Both the position numbers and the translations under genes were made by a program. Positions 1 to 4,664 of a stretch of 7,271 bases of DNA are shown here, in pieces (within the stretch, counting starts at the first letter, position 1; each line of letters starts with the position of its first letter). The stretch is from Candidatus Bipolaricaulota bacterium (GTDB taxonomy: Bacteria > Bipolaricaulota > Bipolaricaulia > Bipolaricaulales > Bipolaricaulaceae): NCBI GenBank assembly GCA_014360945.1, contig JACIWM010000060.1, positions 1 through 7,271 of the forward strand, given 5' to 3'. The notes beneath the pieces were generated by a model. It was not told where the DNA came from. It did no database searches and was given only the letters and a program-made list of their open reading frames with translations.

Positions 1-297
1 CTTGGCACCCGTGAGGTTTGGGCTGTTCCCCGTTCGCTCGCCGCTACTAGGGGAATCTCGGTTGATTTCTTTTCCTCCCGCTACTGAGATGTTTCACTTC
101 GCGGGGTTCGCCTCCAGGGCTTACTTGAAATTTCGGCCCTGGATACCGTGCCTCAACGGCACGGTGGGTTTCCCCATTCGGGAATCCCCGGATCATAGCC
201 TGCTCAGCGGCTCCCCGGGGCTTATCGCAGCTGGCCACGCCCTTCATCGCCTCCGGCTGCCGAGGGATCCACCGTCCGCCCTTACCATACTTGCGCA
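1..297 (-). rRNA. rrl: 23S ribosomal RNA, 5' part (3' end beyond the window)
   Basis: The reverse complement reads as the start of bacterial 23S rRNA, domain I. From the 5' end it has GGTAAGGGCGGACGGTGGAT, then GAGGCGATGAAG, CTGCGATAAGC, GAATGGGGAAACCC, GTGAAACATCTCAGTA, GGAAAAGAAATCAACCGAGA and AGTAGCGGCGAGCGAACGGG, all universally conserved landmarks in the correct order. About 297 of an expected ~2,900 bases are present. The mature 5' end is placed near 296-297 by analogy with the Thermus and E. coli 23S starts, so it may be off by several bases. The GTGCCG/CGGCAC hairpin at 150-165 is an expected variable domain I stem. No 16S gene or spacer tRNA lies upstream: the next gene on this strand is rsfS. 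The long open frames on either strand here are by-products of rRNA sequence and not genes. Confidence 0.97.
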
Positions 298-315
298 GCG
301 AACGCCCTATTCACT

Positions 316-327
316 TGTCAAGGACCG
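316..327 (-). promoter_or_regulatory. boxA-like antitermination element in the 23S leader
   Basis: On the minus strand this reads CGGTCCTTGACA, followed by AGTGAATAG. It matches the common rRNA leader boxA, TGCTCTTTGACA, at 9 of 12 positions, and lies about 20 bases before the inferred mature 23S 5' end. In known systems boxA RNA is bound by NusB-NusE (S10), which makes RNA polymerase resistant to Rho-dependent termination on untranslated rRNA. The site could alternatively be read as an isolated -35 hexamer (TTGACA), but no -10 box follows at 16-18 bases, so boxA fits better. The function is inferred from position and similarity only. Confidence 0.5.
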
Positions 328-342
328 CGAAAAGGCACCTCT

Positions 343-370
343 ATTATATGCCCTTGCCCGGCTTGGACAA
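343..370 (-). promoter_or_regulatory. 23S rRNA promoter, proximal (P2)
   Basis: On the minus strand there is a -35 box TTGTCC (365-370), a 16-base spacer and a perfect -10 box TATAAT (343-348). The predicted start is near 336, giving a leader of about 40 bases before mature 23S. The -35 and spacer also lie in an inverted repeat (TTGCCC and GGGCAA arms, 12 bases apart), which has no T-run and so is unlikely to be an intrinsic terminator. Because no 16S gene lies upstream, a dedicated promoter is required here. Confidence 0.7.
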
Positions 371-383
371 GGGGCAAAGCCCA

Positions 384-411
384 ATTATACGGAGGGAGCC
401 CCGGGAGTCCA
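384..411 (-). promoter_or_regulatory. possible distal 23S rRNA promoter (P1) overlapping the rsfS stop
   Basis: A second perfect TATAAT (384-389, minus strand) has TGGACT as a -35 candidate (406-411) at a 16-base spacing. It lies 41 bases upstream of the P2 -10 box. The -35 lies inside the last rsfS codons, and the -10 contains the rsfS TAA stop (385-387). Tandem promoters are usual for rRNA genes. The -35 matches consensus at only 4 of 6 positions, so this promoter is less certain than P2. Confidence 0.5.
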
Positions 412-726
412 CCCCTCCACCAGTCGGTCGGGCCAAATCCCTTCCAGATCGTAAAAAGCCCGCACCTCCCGAGGGAAAAGATGAACCACGAAATCCCCGT
501 AGTCGAGAAGGACCCAGCGGCCATCGGAAAGGCCCTCCGTGTGGCGGGGAGCCACGGGGAGCTTCTCCAAAAGATGCTCCGCGATGGCCCGCACATGGAG
601 GGGATTCTCCCCCTCGGCGACGAGGAAAAAATCAGTGGGGATGGAGGTCTCCCGCAGGTCGATGAGGACCAGCCGGTCGCCCTTTTTGTCCAAGATGAGG
701 GTTGCCGCGCGATCCAAAAGCTCCAT
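385..726 (-). CDS. rsfS: ribosome silencing factor RsfS (Iojap/YbeB family)
   Basis: This 113-residue protein is of normal RsfS length. RsfS binds L14 (uL14) on the 50S subunit and blocks joining to the 30S, lowering translation in starvation or stationary phase. The family core is clear: DLRETSIPTDFFLVAEG at residues 23-39, EGLSDGRWVLLDYGDFVVHLF at 64-84 and the C-terminal signature REVRAFYDLEGIWPD at 86-100. The ATG at 724-726 was chosen because homology starts there. The frame stays open farther upstream, but that part is a shadow of the preceding gene. The ATG follows the TGA of that gene after one base (TGAGATG), so the two are almost certainly co-transcribed and translationally coupled, with a GAGGTGG stretch shortly before. 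The order LCP/LytR_C gene then rsfS is common in bacteria, often behind nadD, which is absent here. Downstream on the same strand comes 23S rRNA. Confidence 0.95.
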   Translation of the reverse strand: MELLDRAATLILDKKGDRLVLIDLRETSIPTDFFLVAEGENPLHVRAIAEHLLEKLPVAPRHTEGLSDGRWVLLDYGDFVVHLFPREVRAFYDLEGIWPDRLVEGWTPGAPSV

Positions 727-727
727 C

Positions 728-1795
728 TCAGCCTTCCACCTCGAATTCCCCACCCAGGATGAGCACCAAGTCCGCGTCCTTTGGCCAGGTCTCCAGGCCG
801 ACGTCCTCCGGGGAGGTCTGAACCACCCCCTCCGGCAGGACCCCGCGCAAAAGGGCGGCCTTCTCCTCTGCCCCGGTCGGGACGATGAGCAAGGTCTGAG
901 TGTAGTCCTGGCGATCGGCGCTTCCCACTTCCACCACCTGAAATCCCCGCGCGGAAAGCCAGTGCCCAACACGGGTGGCCAAAAATCTCTCCCAAGTCCC
1001 GTTTAGCACTGCGATCCTCACCTCGTCTCGGGTGAGAAAGGTCCGCCCAGAGACGATTTTTTCTCGCACTTTTCTGAGCTTCACGAAATCCGGCATGATT
1101 CGGGAATCTTCCCGGACCATGGGGAGGATATCCAGGCCTACCTTATCGAATGGTACGTCAAGGGCGCGGCGCCAAAACTCCTGGGAATCCCAAGTCCGCG
1201 CAATATCCAACCCCGCAAGAGCAGCCCTTCCTTTGGCCCAGACCCGGGCCAAAAAATTCCGGAAGAAGTCCGAAAGGAATGGCCGGGGATCTTCAACGCA
1301 ACGTAGGGCATAGAGCAAGAACTCCCGCGATTCCACAGGGCTGAGGACCCGTTCCCCGGCGGGCAGATCCACGGTGATCTCCGGTGAGATCTGGCAAAAA
1401 AGGCGTGTTTCTGCGCGCACCATTGCCCCACCTACCCGGGCCACCACGTTTTCCCAAGCCGCCGGCGCCACCTCCACCGTCTCCACAAACGTTAGCTCCA
1501 AAAGGTCAGCCAGGATCTTCGGGGAATAGACCTCCCGCAATGAAGCCCAGCCTTGTTCGGTGGGAACGGAAAGGTCGGTGGGGATGAGGAGGAAGCTCAC
1601 CCAACCCTGGGGATGAAGGGTGACGGCCACGGCCAGATCCGGGGGATCTTGCGGAAGGAGGTGGATGGACCAGAGGATGTGGACGGGCTGGCCCTGGCCC
1701 AAAGCGCGGGCCACCTCCGTGCGGCTGAGGGAAAAATAAAGAGCAAGGCCAAGGCCGATGAGCACAAGACCGGAAACCACCAAAATTCGTCGCAT
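728..1795 (-). CDS. membrane-anchored LytR_C-domain protein with degenerate LCP-like region
   Basis: This 355-residue protein begins with a short basic start and one hydrophobic segment (residues 4-22), consistent with a type II membrane anchor and an extracytoplasmic body. Residues 257-348 (VRIAVLNGT, ARGFQVVEV, LLIVPTG, DLVLILGG) look like a LytR_C domain. The middle part follows an LCP pattern. FLLIPTDLSV (69-78) stands where LCP enzymes have IPRDT, VGGAMV (121-126) matches the LGGV element, and the stretch LPAGERVLSPVESREFLLYALR (144-165) with SDFFRNFLARVW (175-186) resembles the AL.YVR.R and QQ.FL elements. The arginines that bind the polyprenyl pyrophosphate in active LCP enzymes are missing, so I infer a non-catalytic relative, perhaps cell-wall or envelope related. 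The only ATG in frame is at 1793-1795, because a TGA lies just upstream at 1799-1801. No Shine-Dalgarno is seen. It is coupled to rsfS. The family assignment of the middle region is moderate. Confidence 0.8.
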   Translation of the reverse strand: MRRILVVSGLVLIGLGLALYFSLSRTEVARALGQGQPVHILWSIHLLPQDPPDLAVAVTLHPQGWVSFLLIPTDLSVPTEQGWASLREVYSPKILADLLELTFVETVEVAPAAWENVVARVGGAMVRAETRLFCQISPEITVDLPAGERVLSPVESREFLLYALRCVEDPRPFLSDFFRNFLARVWAKGRAALAGLDIARTWDSQEFWRRALDVPFDKVGLDILPMVREDSRIMPDFVKLRKVREKIVSGRTFLTRDEVRIAVLNGTWERFLATRVGHWLSARGFQVVEVGSADRQDYTQTLLIVPTGAEEKAALLRGVLPEGVVQTSPEDVGLETWPKDADLVLILGGEFEVEG

Positions 1796-1802
1796 CGCTC
1801 AT

Positions 1803-1831
1803 AACTTAGCGCAAAGCGTGGTTTTTGCCAA
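1803..1831 (-). promoter_or_regulatory. promoter of the LytR_C gene-rsfS operon (leaderless type)
   Basis: On the minus strand, -35 TTGGCA (1826-1831, 5 of 6 to consensus), a 17-base spacer and -10 TAAGTT (1803-1808) are followed by 7 bases and then the ATG at 1793-1795. The predicted start is near 1796, giving an mRNA with essentially no leader. This is the best-scoring promoter in the divergent region. It would drive the envelope protein and rsfS and may read into 23S, because no clear terminator lies between. Confidence 0.6.
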
Positions 1832-1836
1832 AAACC
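1820..1836. repeat. 17-base palindrome, candidate operator
   Basis: GGTTTTTGCCAAAAACC consists of perfect 7-base arms around a 3-base centre. It covers the -35 box of the minus-strand promoter and lies about 3 bases upstream of the candidate plus-strand -35. A regulator bound here could affect both directions. As RNA it would be untranscribed or upstream of both starts, so it is better read as a DNA site than as a terminator. No known regulator motif is recognised, and one palindrome of this size could occur by chance. Confidence 0.4.
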
Positions 1837-1839
1837 GGG

Positions 1840-1867
1840 TTGCGTTTCGGGGACCACGGGTTAGGCT
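1840..1867 (+). promoter_or_regulatory. candidate promoter of the AMMECR1-mtaB-phoH-ligA operon (leaderless type)
   Basis: A weak -35 TTGCGT (1840-1845), a 16-base spacer and -10 TAGGCT (1862-1867, a TANNNT box) end 7 bases before the ATG at 1875. The predicted start is near 1874. Hexamer scores are low (3 of 6 each). The call rests mainly on the position of the -10 relative to the ATG, the mirror-image arrangement on the other strand and the absence of a Shine-Dalgarno. Confidence 0.4.
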
Positions 1868-1874
1868 ATTTTCA

Positions 1875-2393
1875 ATGGTGCGCGATCCTTACGTGAGCCT
1901 GGCGAGGAAGGCCATCGAGGCTTGGGTGCGGGAGGGTCGGCGTATCCAGCCTCCTCCAGATCTTCCGGCGGAGCTTTTTACCCGCCGGGCCGGAGCCTTC
2001 GTGTCCATAAAAAAACACGGAGTTCTGCGGGGGTGTATCGGCACCTATCTTCCCAGCGAGGAGAACCTGGCCCAGGAGATCATCGAGAACGCCATCCGCT
2101 CCGCCACCGAAGACCCGCGCTTTCCTCCGGTGCGGCCGGAGGAGCTTCCGGAGCTCACGATCACCGTGGACGTCCTTTCCCCGCCGGAGCCGTGTACGGA
2201 GAAGGACCTCGACCCCAAAAAGTACGGGGTGATCGTGGAGAAGGGCTGGCGCCGCGGGCTCCTTCTTCCCGATCTTCCCGGAGTGGACACGGTGGAGGAG
2301 CAGCTTAGAATCGCAAAGATGAAGGCCGGCCTTTCCCCGAATGAGCTGTGCCGCATCTTCCGCTTCACTGTGGAACGCCACCAAGAAGAATGA
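1875..2393 (+). CDS. AMMECR1-family protein (AmmeMemoRadiSam system protein A type)
   Basis: This 172-residue protein matches the AMMECR1 domain along its full length. It opens with DPYVSLARKAIEAWV (residues 4-18). The family signature LRGCIGTYLP is at 51-60, DPRFPPVRPEELPELTITV at 80-98 and the stretch YGVIVEKGWRRGLLLPDLPG at 117-136. The biochemical role of the family is unsettled. In many prokaryotes it occurs with a MEMO-like protein and a radical SAM enzyme (AmmeMemoRadiSam), but neither partner is seen here, and the radical SAM gene next door is a tRNA modification enzyme. ATG 1875 was chosen because homology begins there and a -10 box lies 7 bases upstream. The open frame extends 39 codons further, but that part would overlap the divergent gene. 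GTG 1878 is an alternative start. No Shine-Dalgarno is seen. The stop overlaps the mtaB start (ATGA), so the two are translationally coupled. Cytoplasmic: no signal peptide is seen. Confidence 0.93.
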   Translation: MVRDPYVSLARKAIEAWVREGRRIQPPPDLPAELFTRRAGAFVSIKKHGVLRGCIGTYLPSEENLAQEIIENAIRSATEDPRFPPVRPEELPELTITVDVLSPPEPCTEKDLDPKKYGVIVEKGWRRGLLLPDLPGVDTVEEQLRIAKMKAGLSPNELCRIFRFTVERHQEE

Positions 2394-3676
2394 GGGTTTA
2401 CGTCCATAGCCTCGGCTGTCGCGTGAACCAATACGAGGCGGAGTTCCTGCGGGAGAGGCTTGCCCTCCTCCCCGGGGAGGGGGAGGTGCACGTGGTGAAC
2501 ACCTGCACGGTCACGGCTCTGGCCGATCGCAAATCCCGGAAGCTCGTGGCCCAACTCAAAAGGGAGCATCCGGGCGCGGTGGTGGTGGCGGTGGGCTGTG
2601 GCGCGGACGGGGCAGCGGCCGGGCTCATCAAAGCTGGCGCGGATCTCGTGGTGGGAAACAAAGACAAGGCGAGGCTCCCAGAGATTTTAAGTGCCTTCCT
2701 CCGGGGCGTACCCTGGAAGAGTGACGGATGGCCGGAACTTTTGGTGGAGCGGGTGCGTGGGCCATTTCCGCGGGCCCGGGCTCTCCTCAAAGTTCAGGAT
2801 GGCTGCACTCAAGGGTGCACTTTCTGCCGGACCTGGCAGGTGCGCGGGCCACTGCGCAGTAAACCCCCAAAGGTGGCGCGGGAGGAGGCCGCCACTTTGG
2901 CCGCGGCCGGGCACATGGAGATCGTGGTCACCGGGGTGAACCTGGCCCAGTACGGCCAGGACCTTCCGGAAAAACCGAGTCTTTCCGACCTACTACGGGA
3001 ACTTTTGCGCGTGCCGGGAGTAAGATTTCGTCTTACTTCCCTCAACCCCGAAGGGGTTAATCCCGCGTTGATCGAACTTTTCTCGCGGGAACCGCGGCTT
3101 TGTCCGTACCTTCACATGCCCTTGCAATCCGGGGATGATCGGATTCTTTCCGCCATGGGCCGGGCCTATACCGCTGCTGAATACAAAGAAAAGGCCGAGG
3201 CTTTCCTGACCAAAGTTCCCAAGGCCACGTTGGGTGCGGACGTGATGGTGGGCTTTCCCGGCGAGGACGAGGCCGCGTTTTCCCGCACCGTGGAGCTTTT
3301 GGAGGGCCTAACGCCTTTGAACGTCCACATCTTTCGGTACTCCCCGCGGCCGGGCACCGCAGCCGCGCGGTTTCCCGGGCAGGTGGAAAAAACTGTGGCT
3401 GTCCGGCGCAGCGCCCTCTTGGCCGAGGAGGCCCACCGCTGGTCCCAAAGGGCCAAGGCACGGTTCCTGGGCGAAATCTTGAACCTCCTGGTGGAGGAGG
3501 AAGAAAGGCCCGGGCTTTGGACGGGTCACACGGAAAACTATCTTCAGGTTGTGGTGGCAAGGGAAGGCCTTGTTCGGGGTAAAATCGTGCCGGTGCAAGT
3601 TCGAAAGATTGTGGGAGAGCATGTCGAGGGGGTGGTGATCAATCGCCCGGAAGATTGCGGAGATCGCCCTTCCTAG
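2390..3676 (+). CDS. mtaB: tRNA (N6-L-threonylcarbamoyladenosine(37)-C2)-methylthiotransferase MtaB
   Basis: This 428-residue radical SAM methylthiotransferase adds a methylthio group to t6A37 in ANN-decoding tRNAs, giving ms2t6A37 and improving decoding accuracy. The N-terminal UPF0004 domain carries SLGCRVNQYEAE (7-18), the MtaB form rather than that of MiaB or RimO. The three cysteines for the auxiliary 4Fe-4S cluster are C10, C39 (NTCTVT) and C70 (VGCG). The radical SAM motif CTQGCTFC (139-146) supplies C139, C143 and C146. Further landmarks are VVTGVNLAQYGQDL (179-192), PYLHMPLQSGDDRIL (239-253) and VMVGFPGEDE (285-294). A TRAM domain (about 362-417) ends the protein. The residues after the SAM motif (RTWQVRG) depart from the usual I-V-P-Y-x-RG. 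ATG 2390 was chosen over the more upstream frame because homology starts at MRVYVHSLGC and it forms an ATGA overlap with the AMMECR1 stop. Only a weak AAGAAG precedes it. Confidence 0.94.
   Translation: MRVYVHSLGCRVNQYEAEFLRERLALLPGEGEVHVVNTCTVTALADRKSRKLVAQLKREHPGAVVVAVGCGADGAAAGLIKAGADLVVGNKDKARLPEILSAFLRGVPWKSDGWPELLVERVRGPFPRARALLKVQDGCTQGCTFCRTWQVRGPLRSKPPKVAREEAATLAAAGHMEIVVTGVNLAQYGQDLPEKPSLSDLLRELLRVPGVRFRLTSLNPEGVNPALIELFSREPRLCPYLHMPLQSGDDRILSAMGRAYTAAEYKEKAEAFLTKVPKATLGADVMVGFPGEDEAAFSRTVELLEGLTPLNVHIFRYSPRPGTAAARFPGQVEKTVAVRRSALLAEEAHRWSQRAKARFLGEILNLLVEEEERPGLWTGHTENYLQVVVAREGLVRGKIVPVQVRKIVGEHVEGVVINRPEDCGDRPS
3016..3058 (+). repeat. two adjacent hairpins within mtaB
   Basis: The first hairpin is GGGAGTAAGA (3016-3025), loop TTTCG, then TCTTACTTCCC (3031-3041), a 10-pair stem with one bulged base. 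Two bases later, AACCCC-GAA-GGGGTT (3044-3058) forms a perfect 6-pair stem. Both are inside coding sequence (residues about 210-223), with no following T-run. They may shape mRNA stability or translation speed, or may simply reflect coding constraint in GC-rich sequence. Confidence 0.45.
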
Positions 3677-3698
3677 CCAGGACGTCGCCCTCGGGGTT

Positions 3699-4664
3699 TT
3701 GGGCCAGTACAACCGAAATCTTCGCCTTATTTCCCAAGCTTTTTCCCAGGCGAAGATCGTGGCCCGTGGGGATCGCATCTTCATTGAGGGCGAAACCGAG
3801 GACGTAGAGAAGCTCGAGCGCCTGTTCGGGAAACTCGTGGAGGTCGTGCGCACCAAGCATATGCCCACCGTGGATGAGGTGCGGTACCTCATCTCCCAGG
3901 TGGAGGAAGGCGGGGACCTCACGGGGATCCTTACGGATGTGATCCAGATCACCCACTGGGGGGAGGCCATCCGCCCCAAAACCCCTGGGCAAAAACGGTA
4001 TATCGAGGCCATCAAGGAGAACGACGTCGTGTTCGCCATCGGTCCGGCGGGGACAGGAAAAACCTACCTTGCCGTGGCCATGGCCCTGAACTACCTCCAG
4101 CAAGGGAAGGTAAAAAGGATCGTGCTCACCCGGCCGGCGGTGGAGGCCGGGGAGCAGCTGGGTTTCCTGCCCGGAGACATCTTCCAAAAAGTCAACCCCT
4201 ACCTTCGCCCGCTTTACGACGCCATCTACGACATGATCCCTGCTTCCGAACTTGAGAAATACATTCAAACCGGCCGCGTGGAGATCGCACCCTTGGCGTT
4301 CATGCGCGGAAGAACCCTCAACAACGCTTTCATCATCCTCGATGAGGCCCAAAACACCACCCACACCCAGATGAAAATGTTCCTCACCCGTCTGGGATTT
4401 GGGTCCAAGGCGGTGGTGACGGGTGACATCACCCAGATCGACCTCGTCGGTATACCTTCAGGATTAGCGGAAGTTCCCCGGATTCTTGCGGGGATCCCGG
4501 GGATTGCCATCGTTTACTTGGACCGGGCGGACGTGGTCCGGCACCCCTTGGTGAAAGCCATCATTGAGGCTTATGAGCGCAGCGAACAGGAAGAGCGCAA
4601 AGGGGAGGTGAGAGGCGGTGAGCGTCCCCAAGGAGATTCAGGAGCGGGTGGAGAAGCTCCGTGA
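3699..4664 (+). CDS. phoH: PhoH family ATPase (YbeZ-like); start uncertain
   Basis: This protein of 321 residues or more is close to the usual PhoH length. PhoH/YbeZ proteins are P-loop ATPases with a helicase-like core, linked to RNA metabolism and ribosome maturation, often beside the endonuclease YbeY. Visible motifs are Walker A GPAGTGKT (115-122), TRPAVEAGEQLGFLPGD (144-160), Walker B FIILDEAQNT (211-220), TGDITQIDL (241-249) and VRHPLV (280-285). The N-terminal KH-like segment is KIVARGDRIFIEG (19-31). Family-like sequence (residues IALPSQDVALGVLGQYNRNL) continues upstream of TTG 3699, and the frame is open to 3639 after a TGA, but that interval has no ATG, GTG or TTG. The start is therefore either this TTG (a truncated N-terminus) or a rare ATT (3654) or ATC (3642) inside the end of mtaB. 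The charged C-terminal tail overlaps ligA. No ybeY follows. Confidence 0.92.
   Translation: MGQYNRNLRLISQAFSQAKIVARGDRIFIEGETEDVEKLERLFGKLVEVVRTKHMPTVDEVRYLISQVEEGGDLTGILTDVIQITHWGEAIRPKTPGQKRYIEAIKENDVVFAIGPAGTGKTYLAVAMALNYLQQGKVKRIVLTRPAVEAGEQLGFLPGDIFQKVNPYLRPLYDAIYDMIPASELEKYIQTGRVEIAPLAFMRGRTLNNAFIILDEAQNTTHTQMKMFLTRLGFGSKAVVTGDITQIDLVGIPSGLAEVPRILAGIPGIAIVYLDRADVVRHPLVKAIIEAYERSEQEERKGEVRGGERPQGDSGAGGEAP
4604..4611 (+). promoter_or_regulatory. strong Shine-Dalgarno for ligA
   Basis: GGAGGTGA lies 6 bases before the GTG at 4618 and complements the 16S rRNA 3' end (anti-Shine-Dalgarno UCACCUCC) over all 8 bases. It is inside the phoH tail and decides the ligA GTG start. It also shows that this genome uses Shine-Dalgarno initiation for internal operon genes while the first genes of both arms lack it. 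Confidence 0.85.

Larger units (their letters stand above)
1796..1874. promoter_or_regulatory. divergent control region between the LytR_C gene and the AMMECR1 gene
   Basis: These 79 bases separate two head-to-head genes and must hold the promoters for both arms. Neither start codon is preceded by a recognisable Shine-Dalgarno. Each start has a TANNNT -10 box ending exactly 7 bases before the ATG, so transcription would begin about one base before the start codon, which is typical of leaderless mRNAs. A 17-base palindrome lies between the two -10 boxes. Individual elements are listed separately. Confidence 0.65.

Noticed and set aside
316..321. TTGACA read as a -35 box for 23S
   Set aside because: No -10-like hexamer follows at 16-18 bases, and it lies inside a better boxA-like match downstream of a complete promoter.
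329..352. Weak GGCA/TGCC stem followed by TTTT as an rsfS terminator
   Set aside because: The stem has only 4 pairs with an 11-base loop and spans the -10 box; it is too weak for an intrinsic terminator.
2..454. 150-codon plus-strand frame opposite the 23S gene and rsfS
   Set aside because: The sequence is antisense to conserved 23S landmarks. Such frames are a well-known annotation artefact of rRNA genes.
727..972. N-terminal extension of rsfS to position 972
   Set aside because: The extra 82 residues are an Arg/Trp/Pro-rich shadow of the LytR_C domain gene, and RsfS homology starts exactly at the ATG at 724-726.
318..995. 225-codon minus-strand frame across rsfS and its upstream gene
   Set aside because: It is in a different frame from the two recognised proteins, has Gly/Arg-rich shadow composition and would cover both promoters of 23S.
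1758..1874. N-terminal extension of the AMMECR1 protein
   Set aside because: It would overlap the divergent gene start and both promoters, and the family begins at DPYVSLARKA, right after ATG 1875.
3639..3701. Frameshift fusion of mtaB and phoH
   Set aside because: MtaB already has a complete TRAM domain before its stop, and no slippery sequence is evident. A non-canonical or TTG start explains the junction more simply.
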